From positions 83,643-147,642 of the forward strand of contig CAMPYS010000001.1 of NCBI GenBank assembly GCA_946998295.1: a DNA stretch of 64,000 bases, given 5' to 3'. This DNA is from an uncultured Prevotella sp. (GTDB taxonomy: Bacteria > Bacteroidota > Bacteroidia > Bacteroidales > Bacteroidaceae). Positions 43,566 through 52,909 of the stretch are shown here, piece by piece. Below the pieces are notes generated by a model that did not search any database, had not been told where the DNA came from, and was given only the letters and a program-made list of their open reading frames with translations. The translations under genes were made by a program, and so were the position numbers. Positions within the stretch are counted from its first letter, which is position 1; every line of letters begins with the position of its first letter.

Positions 43566-45872
43566 ATGAAAGATAATCAACAATATATAGAACAGCTACT
43601 TAACAATTTAAACCAAAATCAAAAGGAGGCTGTAATACATACTCAAGGGGCATCATTAGTAATTGCAGGCGCAGGAGCTGGAAAAACAAGAGTTCTAACA
43701 TATAAAATAGCTTATCTCATTCTTAACGGCATAAAACCATACAATATTCTTGCACTTACATTTACCAATAAAGCTGCAAGAGAAATGAAAGAAAGGATAA
43801 ATCAGCTCATCAATGACTATACAGAAACAAGGCAATTATATATGGGCACCTTTCATTCAATATTTTATAGAATATTAAGAGCTGAAGCAGAATATATAAA
43901 TTATGAATCAAACTTCACTATATATGATCAAACAGATTCTAAATCACTGATTAAGACTATACTAAAAACCTTTGGACTGAATGACAAAATATATAAGCCT
44001 AATACAGTACAAAATTTAATTTCAAATGCAAAAAACCATCTGATAGACTCTTACCAATACAGTATTGATACCAATATAAAAGAAAAAAATAATACAATGA
44101 AAATGCCAGCTATGGCACAAATATATACAGCATATCAAAATCAGCTAAAACAAGCAAATGCTATGGATTTTGATGATTTATTGCTTAATATGTATATACT
44201 ACTAAAACAAAATAAAAATATAAAAGATAAGTATGCTGCAACTTTTAAATATATCCTTGTAGATGAATATCAAGATACTAACTATGCACAAGTGGAAATT
44301 TTAAAACTTCTTGTCAATGACGAATTTAATATTTGTGCCGTAGGAGATGATTACCAAAGTATATACTCGTTTAGAGGGGCAAATATCAATAACATATTGA
44401 GCTTCCAATCAACCTTCCCAAATACTAAATTATTCAAATTAGAACGCAATTACAGATCTACAAAGAAAATTGTCAAAGCGGCTAATTCGCTAATGAAGCA
44501 CAATAAAACACAAATAGAAAAGGATGTATATTCTGAAGAGAGTGATGGGCTTAAAATAAAATATTTACCGTGTTATAACGATAAGGAAGAAGCTATTACC
44601 GTAGTAAAACAAATATCTAAACTAAAAATACAAGAAAATTTAAAATATAGTGATTTTGCCATACTATACCGTACAAATGCTCAAAGTAGAAGTTTTGAAG
44701 ATGAGTTAAGGCGCATGAAAATACTATATCATATATATGGAGGAATATCTTTCTATCAAAGAAAAGAAATAAAAGATACCATTGCATATTTTAGACTTGT
44801 TGCAAACCATAATGATGATGAAGCATTAAAAAGGATAATAAATTATCCTACACGCGGAATAGGACAAACAACTATCCTCAAACTCATTCAAGCAGCTACA
44901 AATAATAATACAAGTATTTGGAATGTAATTAATAATATTGAATCTTTACAAGTTGATATAAGTAAAAGCACATTAAACAAATTAAGAAATTTTCAAAATC
45001 TTATAACTGGTTTTATACAACAATTACCAAAAAATAATGCATACGATTTAGGAGTAGAAATAATAAAATCAAGTGGTATAGCGCATGAAATAAATCAAGG
45101 AAAAGAATTAGAAGATATTGTTAGACAAGAAAATTTAGAAGAGTTAATAAATTCTTTACAAATTTTCCTCAGTGAACAAAAAGAGCAGGGAGAAGAAAAT
45201 AATATTTATCTAACAGATTATATTCAAAAAGTCGCTTTATATACCGAGAGTGATAGAAAAACTAACAACGAGCCAAAGGTCTCTTTAATGACCATTCATG
45301 CAGCAAAGGGATTAGAGTTTCCTATAGTTTTTATTGTTGGTTTGGAGGAAAATATTTTTCCTGCTCCAATGATACATAATAATCCTAAAGAAATAGAGGA
45401 AGAACGTCGCTTACTTTATGTTGCCATTACTCGAGCTGAAAAACAATGTTTCCTGACTAATGCTAAAAATAGGTATAAATATGGAAATATCCAGTTTAAT
45501 AATCCAAGTAGATTTTTACGAGATATAGATCCCAAATACTTAGATTACAATCCACAAACATTTAATCCAAAACCTCAAAATAAATCATTTTTCTCTTCAT
45601 TTCAAAATTCTAAACCTGTAGCATTTCAATTTAAAGCCGACAGACAGCCTAAGATAACTAATTGTAGCAAATATCCAATTCAAGAACCCAAAGCTGTAAC
45701 CTCTTATAAAGGTATAAAACAAGGTACTATTATAGAACATCAAAGATTTGGAATAGGTACTGTAGAATATATTGAAGGTGAAGGGGAAAACACTAAAGCA
45801 ACTGTTAATTTCAAGAATGTAGGGAAAAAAACTTTACTACTTAAATTTGCTAAATATTCTATTATTTCGTAA
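43566..45872 (+). CDS. UvrD/PcrA-type ATP-dependent DNA helicase
   Basis: The 768-residue protein has the SF1A motifs in order: LNQNQKEAVIHTQGASLVIA, Walker A GAGAGKTRVL, TFTNKAAREMKERI, LVDEYQDTNYAQ, GDDYQSIYSFRGA, RNYRSTKKIVKAAN, YGGISFYQRKEIKDTIAYFR, SLMTIHAAKGLEF, and EERRLLYVAITRAEKQ. The C-terminal Tudor-like region ending VEYIEGEGENTKATVNFKNVGKKTLLL (spread over two parts) matches PcrA. It unwinds DNA in nucleotide-excision and mismatch repair and removes RecA. A second, unusual helicase at 20795 is a different subfamily. Confidence 0.96.
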   Translation: MKDNQQYIEQLLNNLNQNQKEAVIHTQGASLVIAGAGAGKTRVLTYKIAYLILNGIKPYNILALTFTNKAAREMKERINQLINDYTETRQLYMGTFHSIFYRILRAEAEYINYESNFTIYDQTDSKSLIKTILKTFGLNDKIYKPNTVQNLISNAKNHLIDSYQYSIDTNIKEKNNTMKMPAMAQIYTAYQNQLKQANAMDFDDLLLNMYILLKQNKNIKDKYAATFKYILVDEYQDTNYAQVEILKLLVNDEFNICAVGDDYQSIYSFRGANINNILSFQSTFPNTKLFKLERNYRSTKKIVKAANSLMKHNKTQIEKDVYSEESDGLKIKYLPCYNDKEEAITVVKQISKLKIQENLKYSDFAILYRTNAQSRSFEDELRRMKILYHIYGGISFYQRKEIKDTIAYFRLVANHNDDEALKRIINYPTRGIGQTTILKLIQAATNNNTSIWNVINNIESLQVDISKSTLNKLRNFQNLITGFIQQLPKNNAYDLGVEIIKSSGIAHEINQGKELEDIVRQENLEELINSLQIFLSEQKEQGEENNIYLTDYIQKVALYTESDRKTNNEPKVSLMTIHAAKGLEFPIVFIVGLEENIFPAPMIHNNPKEIEEERRLLYVAITRAEKQCFLTNAKNRYKYGNIQFNNPSRFLRDIDPKYLDYNPQTFNPKPQNKSFFSSFQNSKPVAFQFKADRQPKITNCSKYPIQEPKAVTSYKGIKQGTIIEHQRFGIGTVEYIEGEGENTKATVNFKNVGKKTLLLKFAKYSIIS

Positions 45873-45915
45873 AAAGAATAATTAGTAGTTCAATGTACCC
45901 AAATTAATTATATTT

Positions 45916-46434
45916 TTATCGGTAGAAATTATTCTTGATAATCTTAGTCCATTCATCTTTATCTATAAAACCAGTTAAGTCTTCTTGTTTTTTTGTTCTG
46001 CTATTTATTAACAAAAAATGAGGTATAGATTGAATCCCAAAATGTGTTGCAAGCTCTGCGTTTTCATCAACATCTACCTTATAAAAATCTATCTTTCCTT
46101 TATATGTTTTAGCAAGTTCCTCTAATATAGGTGCTGACATATTGCAAGGTCCACACCACGTTGCATAAAAATCGATAATTACGTGTCGTTTCCCTTTAAA
46201 CACAGCATTAGGATTATTGATGTCAAGAATTTGTTTTCTAAAAGACTCTATATCTAATTTTTTTATATCTTCATCCTTATTATTAGATATTGTTTCATTC
46301 GTAACTATATCTTTATCTTTAAATTCTTTTTGTTTTGTTGATGTTTTCCTGTTATTACATCCTGTTACCAAGAGAATTAATAATAAGATAGGAAGTAATA
46401 AAAAGATACTTGATTTTTTAAAATTTATTTTCAT
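45916..46434 (-). CDS. Thioredoxin-fold lipoprotein
   Basis: The 172-residue protein has a signal peptide with lipobox (LLLILLVTGC) and a thioredoxin domain at about 85-170 with the active site ATWCGPCNMSAP, FYKVDVDENAEL and SIPHFLLI (cis-Pro). It is likely a periplasmic or outer-membrane-anchored disulfide oxidoreductase. It lies 151 bases downstream of the TonB-dependent receptor gene on the same strand. Redox partner unknown. Confidence 0.88.
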   Translation of the reverse strand: MKINFKKSSIFLLLPILLLILLVTGCNNRKTSTKQKEFKDKDIVTNETISNNKDEDIKKLDIESFRKQILDINNPNAVFKGKRHVIIDFYATWCGPCNMSAPILEELAKTYKGKIDFYKVDVDENAELATHFGIQSIPHFLLINSRTKKQEDLTGFIDKDEWTKIIKNNFYR

Positions 46435-46585
46435 TTTTCTTATTAATATAGTTTGTACAAAATAAATAAGTTGTGTATAAACATCGGGCTTTAGTCCTAT
46501 ACCGCAAAGATAATCACTTAGTTTTATACTGTTTCCGAATTTAATAGTTTTTTATCGAATAGTAATAATTAATCTCTCGAATATA

Positions 46586-48973
46586 TTAGAATTGTATTGT
46601 TATCTTTCCATTAAATAATCTACCTGTAAGATAGTTTGGAACAGCATATTGTTGACCTGATATGTCTGTAACCCAATAATATGAATTAACATTATTTATT
46701 CCTAAAAGGTTTAGACAATCTATACCTATCCAAATATTTTTTACAAGTGAATTATTATGCCTTGTCTCACCATTATAAAGTCGATAGTTCATACCTAAAT
46801 CTACTCGTTTATACGCTGGAGCTTTAAAAGGTGTAGATGTAAATTCTTTATGCGGCGGAGCAAATGGCAGCCCATCTGCGTAAGCTATTCGTAGTGACAT
46901 TAACCATTTGTCAGAATTAGGGAAATAGTCTGTAAAAAATAAATTTATAGCTACTCTTTGATCTGTAGGAAGCGGTATTTTATGTCCTTTTATATTCATC
47001 GTTGCTTTCATTAAGCTCAATGTTAACCATGAATTAGTATTAGGGACAAACTCTCCAAATAATTTAAAATCTATACCCATAGCCTTACCTGACGTAGACA
47101 TATTTCCAAAATATGTTACCTTCATATTGTCAATTGTGTATGGAACAACTCGTATTAATTTTTTATAGTATATTTCAGTTGTAAGCTTAAATGGCCTGTT
47201 AAACATATCGAATCGATAGCTTACAGCAGCTATAGTGTGTAGTGATTGCTGAGATTTAGCATTTTGATTTAATGTTGCATATATTACACCATCTTGATTT
47301 ATTGTTTGTCTTAGCTCTTTGTAAAATGGCGCCTGATAATATATACCTGTTGCTATTCTGAATGAAAGGTTTCTATTCCATCCTGGTGCTATATTCAATA
47401 TAAGACGTGGGGAAAAAATTGATTCGTTGTTAAAACTCCAATTAGAAAATCTTATACCATAGTTTAAAGTATAGAGTGTTGGTATAGAGTCCTTACTTTT
47501 AAACCTCCATGTATCTTGTATATAGCTTTCTACCCGTCCTGCATTAAGAGCGTTTTTTGCTCTAAGAGAATAAATTAGTTCAAGGTCTTTACCTGTATGA
47601 GGTATATTGTATCCTGCAGAATCTCGGTATTCATATTCTTTTGAATTTTCAATTATTTGTTCTGACTTATATGTAATTGCTGCTTCTATATTATGTGATG
47701 GTATTTTATGATTTACTATAAATTTTATACTTTTCACCTTAGCTCTCAAATAATCTCGTGAGTGTAACATATAACTCCCTACTCCCAAATTTTCAGCATT
47801 TTCAGTTTGTTTTAACCAGTATTGCCCTTCAATATCATAATTTTGCGCTTCTTTAGTGTTAAAAGCTGAAGCTATAAGTGAAATATTAGTATGCTTGCTT
47901 ATAATTCTATTTACATTTATAGCTCCAAAATATGTTCTAAAGATATCCTTTTCTTGTCCATCAAAATATACTTTAAATGATTTAATATTTTTTAATGTTC
48001 CAAATTGTGTTTCTCGGTCTTTTGGTTGAAATGTATACTTATTATCTGATATATTCCCTATTATATCTACTTTCCATAATCTGTTAGGAGTCCAAGTGAG
48101 ATATGTTTGATAATCAATAAAAATAGGCTCATATTCACCTTTAGTTTGCAATGTAGAAAGCAGATATTTATTTGTTTTATATCGAGCAGAATTTGCCCAT
48201 TTTAAACATTTAGTACTTAAGCCAACATATCCTGTCGCACCTGTCATTGATATAGTAGCAGAGGCTTCTGTCTGTTTGGGCTCCTTGTAAGTAATATCAA
48301 GGGCAGAACTCATTTTATCTCCATATTTAGCTTCAAAGCCTCCTGTTGAAAATCCTACATTTTCTACCATATCTGCATTTATGATAGACAATCCTTCTTG
48401 TTGAGCATTCCTAACCAAAAAAGGACGATATATCTCTACATTATTTATATAAACAAAATTTTCATCAAATGAACCACCTCTAACATTATATTGAGAGGAC
48501 ATCTCGTTATGCGTAGAAACACCGGCTTGTGTTTGTACAAGTTCTTCTACAATATTTCCTGAGGTTGAGGGACTTGTTTTGGCCTTATCTATTTTTATTT
48601 CTTCAGTTGTACCATGCAGTCTTACTTGTTTTTGAATAACTATTTCATCTAAATTAGTATTTGATAAAAGCTGAATAACAATATGTTGCCTTGTCTTTGG
48701 TCTATATAGTATCTTAGTTTTAGGTTTATAGCCTACCATACTAAAAATTATTTTTACAGAGTCTTGGGTCTCAATATTTAATTTGAAGTTTCCTTTTATA
48801 TCTGTAATAGCATTTTTTGCTTGTGAAGGTATAGATATTCTGGCAAATTCTATTCCATGCCCATTAATATCTGTTACACGTCCAGAAAGCATAATAGTTT
48901 GAGCTAACAAACTATTAGTAAAAAAAAGTAAGAGAGAAAATAATATTAATTTACTATTTATGAGTTTTATCAT
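46586..48973 (-). CDS. TonB-dependent receptor with carboxypeptidase-regulatory-like N-domain
   Basis: The 795-residue protein has a signal peptide (LILFSLLLFFTNSLLAQ), a carboxypeptidase-regulatory-like domain at about 28-105 (LSGRVTDINGHGIEFARISI), a plug at about 112-235 (SGNIVEELVQTQAGVSTHNEMSSQYNVRGG split over two parts, then INNVEIYRPF) and a 22-stranded barrel ending GRLFNGKITIQF with an aromatic last residue. It imports a large ligand with TonB-ExbBD energy; the ligand is not indicated. It has its own promoter at 49089-49119 and an AT hairpin just before the start codon. Confidence 0.92.
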   Translation of the reverse strand: MIKLINSKLILFSLLLFFTNSLLAQTIMLSGRVTDINGHGIEFARISIPSQAKNAITDIKGNFKLNIETQDSVKIIFSMVGYKPKTKILYRPKTRQHIVIQLLSNTNLDEIVIQKQVRLHGTTEEIKIDKAKTSPSTSGNIVEELVQTQAGVSTHNEMSSQYNVRGGSFDENFVYINNVEIYRPFLVRNAQQEGLSIINADMVENVGFSTGGFEAKYGDKMSSALDITYKEPKQTEASATISMTGATGYVGLSTKCLKWANSARYKTNKYLLSTLQTKGEYEPIFIDYQTYLTWTPNRLWKVDIIGNISDNKYTFQPKDRETQFGTLKNIKSFKVYFDGQEKDIFRTYFGAINVNRIISKHTNISLIASAFNTKEAQNYDIEGQYWLKQTENAENLGVGSYMLHSRDYLRAKVKSIKFIVNHKIPSHNIEAAITYKSEQIIENSKEYEYRDSAGYNIPHTGKDLELIYSLRAKNALNAGRVESYIQDTWRFKSKDSIPTLYTLNYGIRFSNWSFNNESIFSPRLILNIAPGWNRNLSFRIATGIYYQAPFYKELRQTINQDGVIYATLNQNAKSQQSLHTIAAVSYRFDMFNRPFKLTTEIYYKKLIRVVPYTIDNMKVTYFGNMSTSGKAMGIDFKLFGEFVPNTNSWLTLSLMKATMNIKGHKIPLPTDQRVAINLFFTDYFPNSDKWLMSLRIAYADGLPFAPPHKEFTSTPFKAPAYKRVDLGMNYRLYNGETRHNNSLVKNIWIGIDCLNLLGINNVNSYYWVTDISGQQYAVPNYLTGRLFNGKITIQF

Positions 48974-48989
48974 ATTTAATTATTTAAGC

Positions 48990-49021
48990 AGTTATTTTAT
49001 TATCTTAGTAATAAAATAACT
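48990..49021 (-). other. AT-only 13-bp hairpin in the TonB-receptor leader
   Basis: AGTTATTTTATTA (48990-49002) and its exact complement (49009-49021) enclose a 6-base loop. It ends 17 bases before the receptor start and could act as a leader structure or as a weak terminator for the upstream transferase gene. Confidence 0.4.
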
Positions 49022-49088
49022 ATACCATATTATCATAAATTCATGATATTATGTATATTTCTTTCTTATATTAGATATTTATCTATTG

Positions 49089-49119
49089 CAAATGTAATAG
49101 TATTTTTTGTGTTTTACAA
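49089..49119 (-). promoter_or_regulatory. Bacteroidetes-type promoter for the TonB-dependent receptor
   Basis: On the minus strand TTG (49119-49117), 20 bases, then TACATTTG (49096-49089). It gives a leader of about 110 bases that contains the AT hairpin at 48990-49021. Confidence 0.55.
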
Positions 49120-49178
49120 TAGTTGAGTTATAAAAAACGAAGATGTACTTTTATTTTTTTTACACTTACAATTATTAT

Positions 49179-50846
49179 TTATCGTTTATTGATAATGCTT
49201 TTGTCATAGTCTACGCTACTCATCACTATTCTATGCCGCTTTTTATTAAATTTACAGTTTATAAAACTTAAATTAGGCTTAAAATCTTTGTTTCTTATAC
49301 CTGCAATATCTAATATTGAATGTCCTATATCATCTGTTGATATAGGATAATTTTTAGCCCTATATAACTCATTTACAATATTACTGTTTGCTTGTTTAAA
49401 TGATGGGGATAGCCATACCATTAATGGAACTCTTAGTTGGTAATTAGGATTTGGTGAGTCTTCAGCATTCCCGTGCCCCATATAATCTCTTAATTCATAT
49501 ACTTCTTCCCCGTGATCTGAGAAGTAGAAAATACAACAATATTTATTTTTAAATTTATCAAAAATAGAATTAACAACATTATCATTATATAAGGTAGCAT
49601 TGTCATAGTCAGCCATTATTTGCCGTTGCTCTTCAGTATATTTAAAACTATAATCTTTTGCTTTGAATTTTGTAAATTGTATAGGAAATCTGGTTTTGTA
49701 TATATAGTGTTGCCCCTTCAAATGTATTATGTATAATGTTGGATTTTTATTAACAGTAATTGATTTGACTAAATCTTCATCATATTTGTATTCTTTGATA
49801 TTTCTATAATCAAATAATGTTTTAGAAACATCATTATCACACATAAAAGATAATCCTTGATTAACAAAATATTGATTATCATACATTTTTACTTTATATC
49901 CTGTTTTTTTGAAACATATAGGAAATAATGGTTTATCTGTAAAATTTACTCCTAAAGAATCTAAAGAAAAAACAGCATACATAGTCGCAGTTGTTGCTGG
50001 ATAAATAGTTACAGCATTGTTAAAAAGAAATAGATTACCTTTTTTTTCTTCGTGTTTCAATAATGGATTAGTAGGTTTATTATAGCCATATAATGAAGAA
50101 TGATACACAGAATATGATTCCCCTATTATTATAACAATACTTGGCTTAATTTTTATATTTTGAGTGGCTTTTACTTTATTACATGTTTCTATTAATAGTT
50201 TATTCTCGTTTATCTTCTGCTTTGTAAGATATATAGCATATCCTGTTCTTGAAATACTACTCATTTGTGGTATTCCCTGTCCATTATGGTAACGTGCAAA
50301 GCCGTAGATACAGTAAGTAACAAAAGTCATTCCTATAATAACTAAAAGTATTGAAACACCTTGATATTTTGTATTTTTCAATAATTTGCTAATTAAAATA
50401 AAAACAAAATTAACAATAAATATAAGTATTATGTATAATGAAATAGTGCTGAAATTTAAGTATGTTTCTAAGAAATTAATACTTTCGGCTTTATTAGTAT
50501 CTGCTATTATATCTATTAGTTCTTGACTTATTATTAAATGGAATTTCAACAAAAGAAAGTATTCTATTATTAATAAAATATTGTGTAATAAAATAATTAT
50601 ACTGATATATAGCTTGCGAAGGCATATAATTTTTATGCTTGTATATATAGCACTTTCAATATAAGAAATAAAAGTAGATATCGTAATAATACCTATAATG
50701 GTAATTGCCTCATTGTTATATTTAAGATAGACTAAGTTAGATAATAGATTTAGTATAAATAGATAAATAAAAATAGTTGATTTTGTAGGCTTACATATAA
50801 ATTTACTTACGTTTTGTACACATTGGGGGGGGGTAAGTCTAATCAT
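49179..50846 (-). CDS. EptA-like phosphoethanolamine transferase with a nine-C tract in the 5' coding sequence
   Basis: The 555-residue protein has about five N-terminal membrane segments (about 23-190) and a periplasmic sulfatase-fold domain with IIIGESYSVYHSSLYGY (metal Glu), ATTATMYAVFSL (candidate nucleophile Thr), LKGQHYIYKTRFP and FSDHGEEVYE (metal Asp/His) then YMGHGN. This matches EptA/MCR-type transferases that add phosphoethanolamine to lipid A or other glycans. The start is the ATG at 50846; codons 5-8 contain nine consecutive C (plus-strand G 50825-50833). Loss or gain of one C leads to a stop within five or six codons of the tract, so expression can be switched. It follows smpB by 67 bases. 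Confidence 0.85.
   Translation of the reverse strand: MIRLTPPQCVQNVSKFICKPTKSTIFIYLFILNLLSNLVYLKYNNEAITIIGIITISTFISYIESAIYTSIKIICLRKLYISIIILLHNILLIIEYFLLLKFHLIISQELIDIIADTNKAESINFLETYLNFSTISLYIILIFIVNFVFILISKLLKNTKYQGVSILLVIIGMTFVTYCIYGFARYHNGQGIPQMSSISRTGYAIYLTKQKINENKLLIETCNKVKATQNIKIKPSIVIIIGESYSVYHSSLYGYNKPTNPLLKHEEKKGNLFLFNNAVTIYPATTATMYAVFSLDSLGVNFTDKPLFPICFKKTGYKVKMYDNQYFVNQGLSFMCDNDVSKTLFDYRNIKEYKYDEDLVKSITVNKNPTLYIIHLKGQHYIYKTRFPIQFTKFKAKDYSFKYTEEQRQIMADYDNATLYNDNVVNSIFDKFKNKYCCIFYFSDHGEEVYELRDYMGHGNAEDSPNPNYQLRVPLMVWLSPSFKQANSNIVNELYRAKNYPISTDDIGHSILDIAGIRNKDFKPNLSFINCKFNKKRHRIVMSSVDYDKSIINKR
50825..50833 (-). repeat. Homopolymeric C9 tract inside the transferase gene
   Basis: Nine C residues (minus strand) lie 13-21 bases after the A of the ATG. 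In a genome of about 30% GC this is a striking exception and a classical slippage site. Confidence 0.85.
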
Positions 50847-50913
50847 TTGTTATTTAATTTAAAATTTGATAATCAGTAATATATATGATATACAAAAAAC
50901 ACAGTATTATTAA

Positions 50914-51387
50914 TTAATAGTGATTCATTGTACGTTGCATTTCACGTTTATCTTCTTTTTCTTTTATTGCTTGACGTTTGTCATACTCCTTTTTACCTTT
51001 AGCAAGTGCTATATTTAGTTTCGCCTTTCCATTATCATTAATAAAAAGCAATGTTGGGACTATAGTTAAACCAGGCTTCTTTATTTCAGATTCAAGTTTT
51101 TTTATTTCTCGCTTATTAAGTAATAGTTTTCGAGAACGGCGTGCTTCATGGTTAGCAAAAGATCCATAAAAATAAGGAGATATATTCATTTGCTCTACCC
51201 AAATTTCACCTTTATTTATAACACAGAAAGTGTCAACAAGTGATGCTTTACCAGCACGAATAGATTTTATCTCTGTTCCTGTTAAAACAATACCAGCAGT
51301 TAGTGTATCAAGGAAGAAATACTCATATGATGCTTTTTTATTTCTTATTCTTATAGAAGAGTATTTTTTTCTATCTTTTTCTTTCAT
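50914..51387 (-). CDS. smpB: SsrA-binding protein
   Basis: The 157-residue protein is full length: KKASYEYFFLDTLTAGIVLTG then TEIKSIRAGKASLVDTFC, the MNISPYFYGSFANHEARRSR RNA-binding segment, RKLLLNKREIKKLE, and the basic C-terminal tail KGKKEYDKRQAIKEKEDKRE. It binds tmRNA and brings it to stalled ribosomes. Its ATG overlaps the stop of the upstream DMP19-family gene by 4 bases. The ssrA gene is not in the window. Confidence 0.97.
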   Translation of the reverse strand: MKEKDRKKYSSIRIRNKKASYEYFFLDTLTAGIVLTGTEIKSIRAGKASLVDTFCVINKGEIWVEQMNISPYFYGSFANHEARRSRKLLLNKREIKKLESEIKKPGLTIVPTLLFINDNGKAKLNIALAKGKKEYDKRQAIKEKEDKREMQRTMNHY

Positions 51388-51890
51388 TTTATTATTTCTA
51401 TGAATTTGTCAATATTATTATCAACGTATTGTGCAATTTGCATAATCCAAACATCTTCATTGGCTATAAAATCATCATCAAGTAAATCAAATGCAGGGAA
51501 TCGTTCATATAATGCCATAAAGTCAGCATCACTCATATCTTTTTGAATAGAATCTTTATTTTTAAAGTATAATTTTTTAGCTTTTCTTAATTGCTGAGCA
51601 AGTGAATTTACACCCCATTTATCTATTACTGTAATGAATGGATTTTTAAAAAGAAAATCTGCATAGTTATTATATATAAGTTGTATGTATCCTCCTTCAT
51701 CAACTTCTTGCTGTAAATAGTTCCATGCTATCAATGTGATTTGATCAACATTAAGGGTTCTTATATTTTGATTCGTCAAGTCTCCCCCTATTGCTTGTAG
51801 TATGTTCTGTATAATTAGTTTTATGAAACTTTCATTCCCATTATTAGCTGCTATAATTATATCTTGCTCATTTATTGTAGGCTTTATCAT
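51384..51890 (-). CDS. DMP19-family (DUF4375) protein
   Basis: The 168-residue protein has the family pattern TLNVDQITLIAWNYLQQEVDEGG then YIQLIYNNYADFLFKNPF, WGVNSLAQQLRKAKKLY and DFMALYERFPAFDLLDDDFI. It is a soluble alpha-helical protein of unclear function; the eukaryotic member DMP19 and bacterial relatives are poorly characterised. It sits between dapA (14 bases away) and smpB (4-base overlap), a stable operon in Bacteroidales, which hints at a housekeeping role. Confidence 0.78.
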   Translation of the reverse strand: MIKPTINEQDIIIAANNGNESFIKLIIQNILQAIGGDLTNQNIRTLNVDQITLIAWNYLQQEVDEGGYIQLIYNNYADFLFKNPFITVIDKWGVNSLAQQLRKAKKLYFKNKDSIQKDMSDADFMALYERFPAFDLLDDDFIANEDVWIMQIAQYVDNNIDKFIEIIK

Positions 51891-51904
51891 ATTTTAATAT
51901 ACTA

Positions 51905-52783
51905 TTATATATTTTTTACTATATTCATCATTTCTAAGCGAGTCTCTTCACTGGCAGGTAATAGTGGTAGACGAACACTGTCTTCAGTCATACCAAGTTC
52001 CTTTAAAAGAGCTTTACAACCTGATGGATTTCCATCAACAAATAACAGTGAATAAAGATTGCCAAGTTTGTGATGAATTGATAAAGCTTTATCATATTCC
52101 CCATCTATAGCATAGTGTACCATTTGTGAAAATACTTTTGGTAGTGCATTTCCCAATACAGAAATAACTCCAACAGCACCACTTGCTATCATAGAATATG
52201 TTAAGGCATCGTCTCCACTCAATACTTTAAAACCTTTAGGTGCATCACTAATTATTCTCTCTATCTGTGAAAGTTTTCCAGATGCTTCTTTTATTGCTAC
52301 AATATTATCAAAATCTTTAGAGAGTCGTAAAGTTGTTTCTGCTGATAGGTTAACACCTGTGCGACCAGGTACATTATAAAGAACTATAGGTAGAGGAGTT
52401 GACTGAGATATTATGCGAAAATGTTCATATAGTCCTGCTTGAGACGGTTTGTTATAATAAGGACATACACTTAATATACCATCAATACCTGTCCAATTAG
52501 AATTATGTATTTCTTTCGAAACAGCCATAGTATTATTTCCACCACAATATTTTAATATTGGTACTCTACCTTTTACAATTTCTACTATTTTGCGTGTAAT
52601 AGTTTCTTTCTCATCATAATTTAAGCAAGGACTTTCACCAGTTGTTGCTAAAATAACTAAAAAATCAACACCATTGTTCAGCTGATACTCAACAAGTTTT
52701 ATTAGAGCAGGATAATCAACTTCTCCTGTCTTTGTAAATGGAGTAACTAATGCAACACCTAAACCTTGAAAAAAATTATTCAT
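51905..52783 (-). CDS. dapA: 4-hydroxy-tetrahydrodipicolinate synthase
   Basis: The 292-residue protein is a class I aldolase-fold enzyme: GVALVTPFTKTGEVDY, LATTGESPCLNYDEK (pyruvate-binding TTGE), the YYNKPSQAGLYEHF motif, VLYNVPGRTGVNL (catalytic Tyr) and VAIKEASGKLSQ (Schiff-base Lys). It condenses pyruvate with aspartate semialdehyde in lysine and diaminopimelate synthesis. A run of six G on the minus strand precedes the start by 5 bases and looks like an unusual G-only ribosome-binding site. Confidence 0.97.
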   Translation of the reverse strand: MNNFFQGLGVALVTPFTKTGEVDYPALIKLVEYQLNNGVDFLVILATTGESPCLNYDEKETITRKIVEIVKGRVPILKYCGGNNTMAVSKEIHNSNWTGIDGILSVCPYYNKPSQAGLYEHFRIISQSTPLPIVLYNVPGRTGVNLSAETTLRLSKDFDNIVAIKEASGKLSQIERIISDAPKGFKVLSGDDALTYSMIASGAVGVISVLGNALPKVFSQMVHYAIDGEYDKALSIHHKLGNLYSLLFVDGNPSGCKALLKELGMTEDSVRLPLLPASEETRLEMMNIVKNI

Positions 52784-52788
52784 AAATA

Positions 52789-52794
52789 CCCCCC
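52789..52794 (-). promoter_or_regulatory. G6 ribosome-binding-like tract before dapA
   Basis: On the minus strand GGGGGG ends 6 bases before the dapA ATG. Bacteroidetes genes normally lack strong Shine-Dalgarno sequences, so this is unusual; the homopolymer could also vary in length. Confidence 0.35.
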
Positions 52795-52858
52795 TTTATA
52801 TAAAAATATATAGAATTATTTTCTACAAATGCAAATTTAGTAATAAAACACAACAAAT

Positions 52859-52896
52859 AAAATAGCAATGTGATTAAAATATTCCATTGCTATTTT
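52859..52896 (-). terminator. Hairpin terminator after hisS
   Basis: A perfect 12-bp stem (AAAATAGCAATG and its complement) with a 14-base loop, 13 bases past the hisS stop and in front of dapA. Confidence 0.75.
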
Positions 52897-52909
52897 ATAA
52901 AATGAGAAA

